Below are positions 25,574 to 34,334 of a stretch of DNA of 64,000 bases, in pieces. Position 1 is the first letter of the stretch. The number at the start of each line of letters is the position of its first letter. Origin of the DNA: Myxococcales bacterium (GTDB lineage: Bacteria; Myxococcota_A; Polyangia; Polyangiales; Polyangiaceae); the NCBI GenBank assembly GCA_016720545.1, contig JADKKK010000001.1, positions 806,001 through 870,000 on the forward strand, read 5' to 3'. The notes under the pieces are model-generated. The model saw nothing but the letters and a program-made list of their open reading frames with translations, was not told where the DNA came from and searched no databases. Both the position numbers and the translations under genes were made by a program.

Positions 25574-26937
25574 CGCTCCCCTCCTTCGGTCGGCTCGCCC
25601 GACTGCAGCACCGTGAGGGCTCGCCGCCCCTCCGTGCGTTTCGGCAGGGGCGCGTCGGGCGCCCCCCGCCGCGACTCGAGCACCTGGAGGAAGCTCTGGA
25701 TCCGGTTCTCGATGTTGGCCTTTCCGAAATAGCGAGGGTCGACGAGGTCGGACTCGATGAACCCACCGGGCACCCCCGTGCGCTCCTCGAGCTGCCTCAG
25801 CATCAGGAGCTGGCCCACGCTGAACGAGTTGCAGGACTTGACGCTGTTGATGACGAACCCGTCGGCGTTGTAGTCCTTGATGTAGCGCTCGAGGAGATCG
25901 GTCCGCGCGGGCAGCCCGAGGTTCGTGTAGCAACCCAGACAGTAATCGGCCAGGCTCTCGAGCGGTCTCCGATAGTCGTGTCGGAACCCTCCGTCGTAGA
26001 GCCCGCCCACGCGCGTGTACGTACTCGCCACCACCACCGCGCCCTCGCGGCTGAACATCCGCCAGAAGTCGTGGAATGACGTCCAGTTCGGAGGCCCTTC
26101 CACCACCAACCGGTAGCGCTCCTTCGTGATCTCTCCGTCGGGCGTGGCGGGGCCGAGCCCATCGGCGATGCGGCGCTCCACCTCGGCGCGCAGCTGACGG
26201 TAGTAGCGCACCGCGTCTTCGCTCCCGCGGAACGACGAGAAGATGGGACCTACGTAGTAAACACCCCCGAAATAGCCGTCGATCGGCGAGGGCCGATGCC
26301 GCGCGGACTCCCACACCGCGACGAGGTCGTCCTCCGCCTGCGCCGAGAGGTGGAGCCGCCTGGCGAGCTCGTCTCGGTCGAGACGCTTGCCTGCGACCTT
26401 CTCGAGCGCCGGGATCACGTCGCGCTCGATCTGCGCGACCACGTAGTCGCGCATCTCCTTCGTCACCTCGCCGTCGGCCTGATAGGGCACGTGCAGCATG
26501 ACGACCGGGCAGTCGTACTCCTGCTTCAAGATCTCGAACCACTTCATGAACGTGAAGCAGCCCGTGTACGAGAGCAGCAAGAGGTCCGGCTCCGGCAGCT
26601 TCGTGCCCGTGGGACCGATGTTGCCGCCCTTCAGCATGCCCAGGTCGCACTTGACGTAGGTGCACACGTCCTCGGAGTGCCCCGCCTTCTCGGCCTCGGC
26701 GATGTATCCCGCGGAGCGCTTCCGCATGCCGCTCTGGAGCGCGTTGATCTCGGGCAGCACCGGGAGGAGGTCGAGCGCGCCGAGCAGCTCGGTGACGTTG
26801 CCGGGCACGAAGGTGTAGACGACCTTCTTCCCCTCGGCTTTGGCGCGCGCCAGCTTCTCGAAGTGGTCTGCGAGCATGCGCTTCTGGGTGAGCTGGCTCT
26901 CGTCTTTGCGACCTTCGGTGTCTGCTTGCTGGTTCAT
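25570..26937 (-). CDS. bcrB: Benzoyl-CoA reductase, subunit B
   Basis: The 455-residue subunit belongs to the 2-hydroxyacyl-CoA dehydratase/benzoyl-CoA reductase (HgdB/BcrB) family and forms part of the ring-reducing module with BcrC. Cysteine-bearing motifs for the iron-sulfur clusters are present: CTYVKCDLGMLKGG (Cys92, Cys97), SYTGCFTFMKWFEILK (Cys127), ADYCLGCYTNLG and NSVKSCNSFSVGQLL. The start ATG 26937 overlaps the bcrC stop (ATGA). The sequence follows BcrB/BadE along its length with no missing block. The last 35 residues are poorly conserved and Arg/Pro-rich. Substrate preference for plain or substituted benzoyl-CoA cannot be told from sequence. Confidence 0.94.
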   Translation of the reverse strand: MNQQADTEGRKDESQLTQKRMLADHFEKLARAKAEGKKVVYTFVPGNVTELLGALDLLPVLPEINALQSGMRKRSAGYIAEAEKAGHSEDVCTYVKCDLGMLKGGNIGPTGTKLPEPDLLLLSYTGCFTFMKWFEILKQEYDCPVVMLHVPYQADGEVTKEMRDYVVAQIERDVIPALEKVAGKRLDRDELARRLHLSAQAEDDLVAVWESARHRPSPIDGYFGGVYYVGPIFSSFRGSEDAVRYYRQLRAEVERRIADGLGPATPDGEITKERYRLVVEGPPNWTSFHDFWRMFSREGAVVVASTYTRVGGLYDGGFRHDYRRPLESLADYCLGCYTNLGLPARTDLLERYIKDYNADGFVINSVKSCNSFSVGQLLMLRQLEERTGVPGGFIESDLVDPRYFGKANIENRIQSFLQVLESRRGAPDAPLPKRTEGRRALTVLQSGEPTEGGER

Positions 26938-28130
26938 GACGCCGCCCCCCAGAGCTTGACGGCGTCGGAGAACGCGCCGGCCTGCTCGCGAATGACCTGA
27001 AATTGTCCCGTATTCTCTGAGAACTTGAGGCTGGTGTGCGGGACGCCGGCGCGCGTGAGGGCGGCCTCCAGCATGGGCTGATCGAGCAAGGCGGGGTCGC
27101 AGAAGGAGGCCGCGGCGAAGATGACGCCCTCGGCGTCGTAGGCGCGCACGCGCGAGATCAGACTGCGTCCCTTGACCAGGTCCCCGATATAGCGCGAGGC
27201 GTTGTCCCGTCCTCGCGTGAGGTATGCGCGCACCAAGCACTCGATCGGGTCGGCGGCGGCGTCGAGGTCGATGGGCCCGTCGATCATGCGCAACCCGAGC
27301 TGGAAGTCGTCGTCGACGATGTCGCACCCGCTCTTCTCCAGCGCGCGGATGAGCTCGAGCGGGGGCTGCTCGCAGAAGCTCCCCACCAGCACCACGCGGA
27401 CGTTGTCCACCGGCCGCGCCTCTCGGACGAGCGCTGCGGCCACGAACTCGCGAATCAGCGCGGCGTGGGCGCTCGCCTCCAGGGCGGCGCCGGCTCGCAC
27501 CACGGCATAGGCCTCACTCGCGCGACATCTCCACGGCTCCCGGCGGCGGAGGTCGTCGAGCTCCATCAGCGCCTGGCGGCGGTCGTTTTCGGCCCGAATC
27601 GCCGCACGCAGGGCGTCTGCCTCGAGAGGCTTCGCGCCTCTCGCCGCGAGATCGCGCGCGATGCGCCTGAGCTCCAGCGCGTAGAACTTACCCCCCACCT
27701 CCGGGTCGAAGTTCTGCGGCAGATCGAGGTAGGTGGAGTACGTCTCGGGGAAAAGCATCTGCCACATTCCGCCGAGGTTGCGGATGACGTCGCAGATGGC
27801 GGGGAACAGCATCCCGTCCAGCGCGGAGAGATCTCCCGCGAGGCCGAGCTCCACCGTACTCCGCGGGATATGGCAAATGTAGGACTGAAAGTACGAGTCT
27901 CCCCGGATGATGTCGAGGGAGTCTCCTCCTCCGAACACGGCGACCGGCAAGCACCCAATCGCCTCGATCAACGGGCGCGGCGCGTACACCGGCATGTGCC
28001 CCACCGCCAGGCCTCCGGGGTTCCGGAGCTTCCACTCCATGACCCCTGCCATTCGGCGGTCCTCGACGAGCTCGCTGGCGCGCGCGAGCACGTCCATAGC
28101 TCTCTCAGCGTGTGGCTCGTTCGTGGTCAT
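26934..28130 (-). CDS. bcrC: Benzoyl-CoA reductase, subunit C
   Basis: The 398-residue subunit pairs with BcrB. Key segments are GCLPVAVFGGGDSLDIIRGD, SYFQSYICHIPRSTVEL, GMLFPAICDVIRNLGG, the hallmark GSFCEQPPLELIRALEKSGC and FAAASFCDPALLDQPM, with Cys residues where cluster ligands are expected. I choose ATG 28130 rather than ATG 28136 because AGAGGA is correctly spaced six bases before it. It is the first bcr gene; a 96-bp gap follows dch with no convincing promoter, so transcription probably continues from oah-dch. The order C-B-A-D is that of Thauera bcrCBAD and Rhodopseudomonas badDEFG. Confidence 0.93.
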   Translation of the reverse strand: MTTNEPHAERAMDVLARASELVEDRRMAGVMEWKLRNPGGLAVGHMPVYAPRPLIEAIGCLPVAVFGGGDSLDIIRGDSYFQSYICHIPRSTVELGLAGDLSALDGMLFPAICDVIRNLGGMWQMLFPETYSTYLDLPQNFDPEVGGKFYALELRRIARDLAARGAKPLEADALRAAIRAENDRRQALMELDDLRRREPWRCRASEAYAVVRAGAALEASAHAALIREFVAAALVREARPVDNVRVVLVGSFCEQPPLELIRALEKSGCDIVDDDFQLGLRMIDGPIDLDAAADPIECLVRAYLTRGRDNASRYIGDLVKGRSLISRVRAYDAEGVIFAAASFCDPALLDQPMLEAALTRAGVPHTSLKFSENTGQFQVIREQAGAFSDAVKLWGAAS

Positions 28131-28226
28131 CTTCATTCCTCTGTCGGGTCGCGAGGTGGGGTCTGGGCGTGATGATTGGCAATGACCGCGCGACGGCGGT
28201 GTCGGGGTCGGCGGGTCGCCGCGGGC

Positions 28227-29006
28227 TCACTCGCCGGTCCATATCGGTGGGCGGCGCGCGATGAACGCCTCGATGCCCTCCTGGCCGTCGCGGCTCGGGG
28301 CGACCCGCGCGAGGTAGCGCGCCTCCGCCGCGTCGAGCGGCGATCCGAGGCTCTGGAGGAGGCCCGACCCGTGACGAGCGGCCCACGTCGCCTCGCGCAG
28401 CGCGTACGCCGAGAGCGACGCGAGGTGGTGATCGTACCACTCCCTCAGCCACTCGCGGGGCTCGCGCTCGGTGGGTATCACCGCCGCGACCATTCCCGAG
28501 GCGGCTGCCTGCGCCGCGTCGATCTCGGCCCCGGTGAGGATGAGCCGCTCGGAGAGCGCGCCGCCGAGCCGGTGGTGCCCGAGGACACACAGCACGGGTG
28601 GGACGACCCCCAGCTTCACCTCGGGGCACGCGAACACCGCGCTCCGCGCGGCGAACACGAGGTGCGAGGCGAGGACGAGCTCGAACGCCCCGCCGAGGCA
28701 GCGGCCGAGCACGAGCGACGCCACGGGCACTGGGTAGCCGGCCACGGCTCTCACGAGGCGATGGAACGACTGGAGCATCTCGGGTGCGGTGTCGGCGCGG
28801 TGCTCTGGCACCGATGCACCAAAGGAGAAGTGCTCCCCCTCGCCACGCAGCACGACGAGCTTCAACTCGCGCTGCTCGCGGTGAGCTGCCAGCGCGGCGT
28901 CGATCTCGCCCATCATGGCCATCGTGAGCACGTTGGATCGCGGCGCCGAGAGCACGATGTGGAGGACCGCGCCGTCGCGCTCACGCTCCACCGCGATCGC
29001 GCTCAC
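28227..29006 (-). CDS. dch: Cyclohexa-1,5-diene-1-carbonyl-CoA hydratase
   Basis: The 259-residue crotonase-fold enzyme adds water to the dienoyl-CoA made by benzoyl-CoA reductase, giving 6-hydroxycyclohex-1-ene-1-carbonyl-CoA. It has LKLVVLRGEGEHFSFGASV, the oxyanion-hole region VASLVLGRCLGGAFELVLAS and PEVKLGVVPPVLCVLGHHRL. The FSFGASVPEH segment is characteristic of Dch rather than general enoyl-CoA hydratases. It starts with GTG 29006 overlapping the oah TGA (GTGA). The neighbouring oah and bcr genes make the assignment firm. Confidence 0.91.
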   Translation of the reverse strand: MSAIAVERERDGAVLHIVLSAPRSNVLTMAMMGEIDAALAAHREQRELKLVVLRGEGEHFSFGASVPEHRADTAPEMLQSFHRLVRAVAGYPVPVASLVLGRCLGGAFELVLASHLVFAARSAVFACPEVKLGVVPPVLCVLGHHRLGGALSERLILTGAEIDAAQAAASGMVAAVIPTEREPREWLREWYDHHLASLSAYALREATWAARHGSGLLQSLGSPLDAAEARYLARVAPSRDGQEGIEAFIARRPPIWTGE

Positions 29007-30130
29007 GTCGCACCGCGGCGGTCGGTCGCGCGGCGCTCGCGTGCCGATTTAGGGAGCACCTGTTCGATCAGGCTATCGTCGAAGGTCGCCCCCTCGGCGA
29101 GGCGCGTCCGGAGCAGCGCGAAGTCGATCTCACGCTCGGCTCGGTCGCCGTAGTGGAAGGCCGCGAAGCCCGCGGCCGCCTCGGTCATCATGTTGAGCGC
29201 GAGCCACGAGCGGCTGGTCTCGGCGTTCTGGTGCCAGTGCTCGAGCTTCTTCTTTCGCAGGCTCTCGAGCGTCTTTCGTGTGCAGTCGGGGAACGTGTAG
29301 AGGAGCGTGGTCGCGAGCCTATCCACCGCGGCGTCGAGCTCCGCGAGGTCGATCACGCAGGCCTTCGCCGCCGCCTTGGCCGCGTCGAGGGCGGCGCCCG
29401 TCTTCCACTCGCCGTGCACGATGCGCCCGAGCTCGTCGACATAGCGCTCGGTCACCACCAGCGGGTTTGGGACGAACGCGCCGTCGGCGCCTCGGTGCAC
29501 GGGCGCGACCTCGGTGAGGAGGCCGAGGCGCATCGCCTTATGGGCGCTCCAGGGCTGGCAGAGCGACAGCGACTCGGCCGCGTGCGAGACGCCAACGAAG
29601 AGGTGGAGGAAGTCGGTCGCGCCGCCGTCGGGCGCAGAGCCGTGAATGGGCCCGGCCTGGCCAAAGCGCGCGTGGTCTCCCGCGACCGAGAAGTCGCAGG
29701 CCATGCCGATCTCTTGTCCTCCGCCGATCCGCATGCCGTTGACGCGGCAGATGACGGGCTTGTCGCACTGGAGGAGGCCCGTCACCATGTCGTTGAAGAG
29801 GCGCATGTACTGGAGGTATTCCAGCGGGCGCCCCGCGTAGTAGCTGGCGTACTCGGCCGTGTTCCCGCCCGTGCAGAAGGCGCGATTGCCTGCCGCCGTG
29901 AGCACCACGCAGACCGCGCGCCGGTCGTTGCTCGCGCGGCGAAGCCCGAGGATCACCTCTTTGACCGCGGCCGTCGTGTACGAGTTGAGCTGCGCTTCGT
30001 TGTCGAGGGTAAGCCACACCTGATGGAGCCCCGCCACGGGCACGCCGTCCCTGCCCAACACGGGCCGCTCTTCGTAGCGAATGTGGCTCGGCGCACCGTG
30101 CGGCACGAGATCATGACTCTTGAGTTCCAT
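29003..30130 (-). CDS. oah: 6-oxocyclohex-1-ene-1-carbonyl-CoA hydrolase
   Basis: The 375-residue crotonase-superfamily enzyme opens the ring, converting 6-oxocyclohex-1-ene-1-carbonyl-CoA to 3-hydroxypimelyl-CoA. It shows the family marks LDNEAQLNSYTTAAVKEVIL, AFCTGGNTAEYASYYAG, ICRVNGMRIGGGQEIGMACD and FGQAGPIHGSAPDGGATDFL, the last being the diagnostic region used for BamA/Oah surveys as I recall. The ATG at 30130 follows AGGAG with four bases between; an upstream GTG at 30226 would add 32 residues that do not resemble the family and would bury the FNR-like site in the gene. It is the first gene of the oah-dch-bcrCBAD cluster. Confidence 0.94.
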   Translation of the reverse strand: MELKSHDLVPHGAPSHIRYEERPVLGRDGVPVAGLHQVWLTLDNEAQLNSYTTAAVKEVILGLRRASNDRRAVCVVLTAAGNRAFCTGGNTAEYASYYAGRPLEYLQYMRLFNDMVTGLLQCDKPVICRVNGMRIGGGQEIGMACDFSVAGDHARFGQAGPIHGSAPDGGATDFLHLFVGVSHAAESLSLCQPWSAHKAMRLGLLTEVAPVHRGADGAFVPNPLVVTERYVDELGRIVHGEWKTGAALDAAKAAAKACVIDLAELDAAVDRLATTLLYTFPDCTRKTLESLRKKKLEHWHQNAETSRSWLALNMMTEAAAGFAAFHYGDRAEREIDFALLRTRLAEGATFDDSLIEQVLPKSARERRATDRRGAT

Positions 30131-30196
30131 CGTGCTCCTCCGCGCGCGACGTTCCGCGCCGGTCCAATCTGGTGCCGGAGGAACGACCCTCCCCAC

Positions 30197-30210
30197 ATGA
30201 TCTGGATCAA
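30197..30210. promoter_or_regulatory. Candidate FNR-type binding site upstream of oah
   Basis: On the minus strand the sequence is TTGAT-CCAG-ATCAT, 9 of 10 matches to the FNR consensus TTGATN4ATCAA, and near-perfectly palindromic. Its centre is 73.5 bp upstream of the oah ATG. A class II promoter with the site at -41.5 would give a leader of about 32 nt carrying the AGGAG site. A poor -10 (CAGATT at about 30173-30168) is the best I can offer. FNR relatives AadR and AcpR control benzoate genes in other bacteria. Confidence 0.6.
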
Positions 30211-30417
30211 CTGATGGGCGCGGCACCGGGCGCGGCGCAGGGATTCGGCTGATCGCTGTTGCCCTCGGTCAAGTCGCGTCCTCCCCTCGACCCCAACCGT
30301 GCGGCTGCCCGCACCGCTCGACCATCACCGTCGTCTGTACAGGCTCCCGTGGAGTGCCCGGACGCGAGGGTCACGCGGGGAGCTTGTGGGCGACCCGCGT
30401 ACGCGCGCGGCAGACCG

Positions 30418-31737
30418 TCACTGCGCGGCCAGCGCGTACACTCGCCCGTCCTCGGACGGGACCACGAGAGTGCCGTCGCGAAGGAGGGTGAGCGGAGCGT
30501 CGACGTCACCTCCGGTGCGAAACGCGAGGACGCGCGCCCCCTCCGGGGAGACGCCGTAGACCTCGTCGTCTTGGGCGCCGAAGTAGAGCGTGCCGCTCGC
30601 GTCTTCGAGGGCGCCCCCGTGCACACCGAACTCGCGTGAGCCCGTGCCTTGGAGGGCGAAGGCCCCCGCGACCGCGTCGCCCCGCACCCGCACGAGCCTC
30701 GGCGCCGGGCCGTAGGTGCCCACGACGACGTCGCCGTTCCGCGCGATCGAGAGCGGGCCGCGCACGTACCCGCCGACCTTGACGCGCCCAAGCACGCCGC
30801 CGTTCGGCGCGAGATGCGCGATCTCGCCGGCGTCGGTGCCGAAGTACACGCTGCCGTCGTCGGCGACGGCGGGCGATCCGTCCACGTCGGCGCCGAGAGG
30901 CGTCCGGAACACCACGGCCCCGGTCGAGACGCGCACACCGTAGGCGTGGTCGTCTTGGGCGCCGAAAACCACGAGGTCGCCGGCCAGCGCGGGCGCGGTG
31001 AACACCTTGCGCTTGGCCTGCAGCCGACGCACGACGTTGCCTCGACGGTCGATCCACGCGAGCGTGCGCCCCGCGACGACGAAGACCTCGCCGCTGGGCA
31101 GGAGCAGCGGCGCCACGTCGACCTCGCCGCCGAGCTCCACCCGGAAGCTCACCTGCCCGGCGGGGCTCACGGCGAAGAGCTTCCCCGCGTCGCTCCCCAC
31201 ATACACCGTGCCGTCGCCGGCCACGGCCGGCGCGGTGTAGCTGCGCTCGCCGAGGTCCACCCGAAACCGCTCACGGCCAGCGCGGTCCAACGCGACGAGC
31301 GCGCCGGCGAGCGTGGCGACGTAGAGGGTCTGCTCGTCGGGTGAGCAGGTCACCTGCGCGGCGACGGCGCCGCCCACGGCGGCCGCGAACACGAGACGCG
31401 CAGACCGAGGGCCCACGGCGGCGGAGCGGTGGGTCCGCGCGGCGTCGCCGTGCTGCACGCGGGGGCTCCCCTCGGGCACACGCGCCGCCGGCGGCGGCGT
31501 CGGACCGGTGAGTCCGGGCGCTCGGGCCGAGCCAGGCGCCGGCGCGACGAGCCCCGCGGCGGCAGGTTCCGTGCATTCTACACTTGCTGCCGTCGAGTCG
31601 GCCGCGGGCGATCGCGGGACCGCCACGCGAGCGACGACCGCGCCAGCGACGAGGGCCGCCAGCGCCGCGACCGGCAGCACGGAGACCAGCGAGGCGGCGC
31701 GGGGCGCCCCGAGGAGCCGCCCGCGAAGTGGGCTCAC
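30418..31737 (-). CDS. Membrane-anchored PQQ-type beta-propeller protein
   Basis: The 439-residue protein has an N-terminal transmembrane segment (SVLPVAALAALVAGAVVARV, about residues 16-36) and a Pro/Ala-rich stretch. About seven propeller repeats follow, of the type DGTVYVGSDAGKLFAVSPAG and DGSVYFGTDAGEIAHLAPNG, matching PQQ-like blades as in BamB and related proteins. No dehydrogenase residues are evident, so it is probably a binding or scaffold protein outside the inner membrane. I choose GTG 31737, which overlaps the TGA of the upstream gene (GTGA), indicating translational coupling. The 287-bp gap to oah contains the FNR-like site. Confidence 0.83.
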   Translation of the reverse strand: MSPLRGRLLGAPRAASLVSVLPVAALAALVAGAVVARVAVPRSPAADSTAASVECTEPAAAGLVAPAPGSARAPGLTGPTPPPAARVPEGSPRVQHGDAARTHRSAAVGPRSARLVFAAAVGGAVAAQVTCSPDEQTLYVATLAGALVALDRAGRERFRVDLGERSYTAPAVAGDGTVYVGSDAGKLFAVSPAGQVSFRVELGGEVDVAPLLLPSGEVFVVAGRTLAWIDRRGNVVRRLQAKRKVFTAPALAGDLVVFGAQDDHAYGVRVSTGAVVFRTPLGADVDGSPAVADDGSVYFGTDAGEIAHLAPNGGVLGRVKVGGYVRGPLSIARNGDVVVGTYGPAPRLVRVRGDAVAGAFALQGTGSREFGVHGGALEDASGTLYFGAQDDEVYGVSPEGARVLAFRTGGDVDAPLTLLRDGTLVVPSEDGRVYALAAQ

Positions 31738-32240
31738 CTCTTGCCGCGAGAGCGCTCGCTGGACGGCCCGCTCCGGACGGCCGACGCGCTGGCGCGTGCG
31801 CGCGCCGCCTCCGCGCAAGGGGCGCCCAGCGCGTGAGCCGCCTCACCGGGCTGGCGCCGGGCGAGCCAGCCGATGAGCGTGAGCCCGGCGAGGCGCACCG
31901 GCTGAGGCACCTCGCTCTCGTGCAGGAGCCTCGTGAGATCGCCGATGAGGCGCATGCGCGAGCACTCGTCGTGTGCGCCCGCCGCGTGGGAGCCGGGCGC
32001 GCGGGCGCCGTGGAGGGCGGCCCACGCCTCCATCGTCATGGTGGACGAGCTCGGCATGTCGGAGTCCTCCGGCGCCATCACCGCCGAGGCCACGACGCTG
32101 GACTCACGGGTGCGCGCGCGCGTGCGAGAGCTCGGCGGCTCGGAGCCTTTCGCCACGAACGTGTCGCTGTCGCGGCTGGCGGCGGGCTCGGCAGTCTCGC
32201 GGATCGCGTCGTGCGCTTCGTCGCGGGAGTCACGCGTCAA
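31734..32240 (-). CDS. Hypothetical protein coupled to beta-propeller gene
   Basis: About 168 residues if the TTG at 32240 is used (GAGAGG precedes it); the frame is open to an ATG at 32312. The N-terminal half is Ser/Arg/Asp-rich and probably disordered. The C-terminal half contains helices such as RMRLIGDLTRLLHESEVPQP and LAGLTLIGWLARRQPGEAAH, with Cys in HDECSRMRL and GAPCAEA. I recognise no family. The 4-nt overlap with the propeller gene suggests a shared complex or regulation, as for small cytoplasmic partners of membrane sensors. Confidence 0.5.
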   Translation of the reverse strand: MTRDSRDEAHDAIRETAEPAASRDSDTFVAKGSEPPSSRTRARTRESSVVASAVMAPEDSDMPSSSTMTMEAWAALHGARAPGSHAAGAHDECSRMRLIGDLTRLLHESEVPQPVRLAGLTLIGWLARRQPGEAAHALGAPCAEAARARASASAVRSGPSSERSRGKR

Positions 32241-32485
32241 GCTGGGACCTCTCGTTCGGGGGTGGCATCTTTCGCCTCGGCAATTGGAGCGGAACGACTC
32301 GTCATAGGGCAAATTTCCGCGAGATCAAGCGGTCTTGTATGCACCGCGTCGTAGGCATCTCTCGTGCCACGTTCCCGCGCCGCTCCCTACTCCTCGGGCG
32401 CCGAGCGGCACATGAGGGCGCGGGGAGCCATGGCGGGGTTTCGGGGTGGAGCTTGGAGGAGACCTCGGATAGTTCTGGAGGTTGG

Positions 32486-34330
32486 ATGCCTGGGATCCCC
32501 CCTCCACGCGAAGGCGACGCCGAAGACGTCATTTGGGCTCTCCAGACCGCGGAGACCCAGTGGCAGCGCCAAGAGCGCGGAGACGCGCTCGTTTGGCTGC
32601 GTCGCGCGGTGCTGTCGGCGGGCGAGGCCCACCACGACGACCGCATGATCGAGCTCGCGCGGCACGCGGTCGAGCTGGCCGAACGCCTCGAACACGGCGC
32701 GGTCGGCGTCACGAACGAGGACGGCGAGGGAGACGGTCTCCTCGTCGACGACGCGGACATCGAGTCGTTGCCGCCGTCGGGTCCTGCGGTGTTCTCGCCC
32801 TCGGAGATCCCCTCCATCCCCGCGCTGGTCCTGCCACCCGACCTCGAGGAGCACCCCGAGGAGCGGCACGCGCCGAGCCCGCCCCCCGACGAACCTCCGA
32901 TCGTCAGCGTCGTCTCCGAGCCGCCGAGCCCGCGCCCCCCGTTGGCCCCCGCGAGCCCAGCGCGACCACCGCCCCCAGCCGCCTCAAAGCCTTCACCTCG
33001 GCAACCCTCGACCCCGCCGAGGCCCGCGCTCCGGGCGGGCCCGCCCCCGCCCGCCGCGGCGCCGGCCGACGCGCAGCGTCCCACCGCTCCGCCGCGCGCC
33101 GACGACGCGGCGCCGCGCACCCCCTCGCGTCCCGCCTTGCCCGGGCCCAAACGCCTCACGCAGGAGCTCGTGCGGCCCGCGATTCGCCCCGTGAGCGCCG
33201 CGTCGCACCGGGCCGTTCGTCCCAGCCAGCCGCCGCGCGCGGGCACCGTCCCACCGCCAGAACCCGGGCCGGTCGGGGCCGCGAGCCCCGCCGCCGAGGG
33301 CCCGACCGAGCGCGACGGCGCCCGCGGGTTGTTGCCACTCCGCGCGGAGCACTCGACGGTCATCCACGAGGCCGAGGACGACGAGGTCACGCCGGCCCCC
33401 ACGCCGGCCCCCACGCTCCCCCCGGGCGCGGGCGAGCGCGTCGGCGTGCGCGACGCCGCGCTTCCGGCGGAGGGCGCAGACGAAGACGCGCTCCTCGACG
33501 CGCTCGAGGCCCCTGCCGCGGCGCCACCCGCCGCACCCCCGGGGGCTTCCGAGCCCCGACCGGCGCTCCACTCGCACCCTCCGAAGTCCGTTCCTCCGCT
33601 CGCGCTCGACGACGTCGACGCGTTCGCAGACCTCCCCGACGACGCGCGCCACACCTTCGCCACCGCCGCAACGCAGGTGCGCCTGCGCGCCGGGGAAGAG
33701 GTCGCCGGGTTCGCGCTCGCCTACGTCGTGGAGGGTGAGGTCGACGTCGCGCCGCGGGGCATTCCCGTGACCGCCACGCACCTGGCGACGGGCTCCGTCC
33801 TCCGCGCGCAAGGTACCCCCACCGACGCGCCTCCGGTCCGCCTCGTGTGCACGACCGCCTCGGCGCACGTCGCCGTGTGGACCGACGAGGCGGTGCTCGC
33901 GGCGTTCCGCAGCTGCCCGTGGGTCGAGGACGACCTCCGCTCCGCCGCCGACCCCATCCTAGCGCTCGTAGGGATGAGCATGGGAGCGCTCGGGCGACGG
34001 CTCGACGACGCGCTACGCGCGCACGTGGGCGCGCTGCTCAAGGTGCGCTCGCTCCTCGCCGGCGAGGTCATCGCCGAGGCCGGGGCGCCCGTGCCGGGGC
34101 TCGTGGTCGTCGGGGCCGGGCGCCTGGAGCTCACCCAGCAAGACGCGGTCGTCGGCGAGCTCCCGCCCGGGGAGTTTCTCTTCGCCGATCAGGTGCTCGC
34201 GGCGGGCTCGGCCCCCTTCGGCGCACGCGCGGGCGCGGGCGGGGCGCTGGTCTTGGCCGGCAACCGGGCGGTCGCGCAGGAGCTGATGGTCACCTGCCCG
34301 CCCCTGCTCGAAATCCTGGCCGGGATGTGA
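32486..34330 (+). CDS. Large protein with helical N-terminus, Pro-rich linker and cyclic-nucleotide-binding-like domains
   Basis: The 614-residue protein starts at ATG 32486, six bases after GGAGG. Residues 10-80 are helical and TPR-like (WALQTAETQWQRQERGDALV, AGEAHHDDRMIELARHAVEL). Residues about 85-360 are a disordered Pro/Ala/Ser linker. The C-terminal 230 residues contain two stretches resembling cNMP-binding folds (TQVRLRAGEEVAGFALAYVV with EGEVDVAPRG; VRSLLAGEVIAEAGAPVPGL with VVGAGRLELTQ). No DNA-binding helix-turn-helix is evident, so it is unlikely to be an FNR/CRP regulator despite its closeness to the FNR-like site. A short membrane-protein gene follows 4 bp downstream. Confidence 0.72.
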   Translation: MPGIPPPREGDAEDVIWALQTAETQWQRQERGDALVWLRRAVLSAGEAHHDDRMIELARHAVELAERLEHGAVGVTNEDGEGDGLLVDDADIESLPPSGPAVFSPSEIPSIPALVLPPDLEEHPEERHAPSPPPDEPPIVSVVSEPPSPRPPLAPASPARPPPPAASKPSPRQPSTPPRPALRAGPPPPAAAPADAQRPTAPPRADDAAPRTPSRPALPGPKRLTQELVRPAIRPVSAASHRAVRPSQPPRAGTVPPPEPGPVGAASPAAEGPTERDGARGLLPLRAEHSTVIHEAEDDEVTPAPTPAPTLPPGAGERVGVRDAALPAEGADEDALLDALEAPAAAPPAAPPGASEPRPALHSHPPKSVPPLALDDVDAFADLPDDARHTFATAATQVRLRAGEEVAGFALAYVVEGEVDVAPRGIPVTATHLATGSVLRAQGTPTDAPPVRLVCTTASAHVAVWTDEAVLAAFRSCPWVEDDLRSAADPILALVGMSMGALGRRLDDALRAHVGALLKVRSLLAGEVIAEAGAPVPGLVVVGAGRLELTQQDAVVGELPPGEFLFADQVLAAGSAPFGARAGAGGALVLAGNRAVAQELMVTCPPLLEILAGM

Positions 34331-34334
34331 GCCC

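Noticed and set aside
24218..28130. Reading the bcr genes as a 2-hydroxyacyl-CoA dehydratase system.
   Set aside because: Presence of four subunits in C-B-A-D order, the two different-sized ATPases and adjacent dch, oah and had fit benzoyl-CoA reductase much better.
28172..28185. ATGAT-TGGC-AATGA as another FNR-like site before bcrC.
   Set aside because: Only 6 of 10 consensus positions match and the second half is not related to ATCAA.
32486..34330. The cNMP-binding-fold protein as the FNR regulator of the nearby pathway.
   Set aside because: No helix-turn-helix follows the binding folds and there is no [4Fe-4S] cysteine set.
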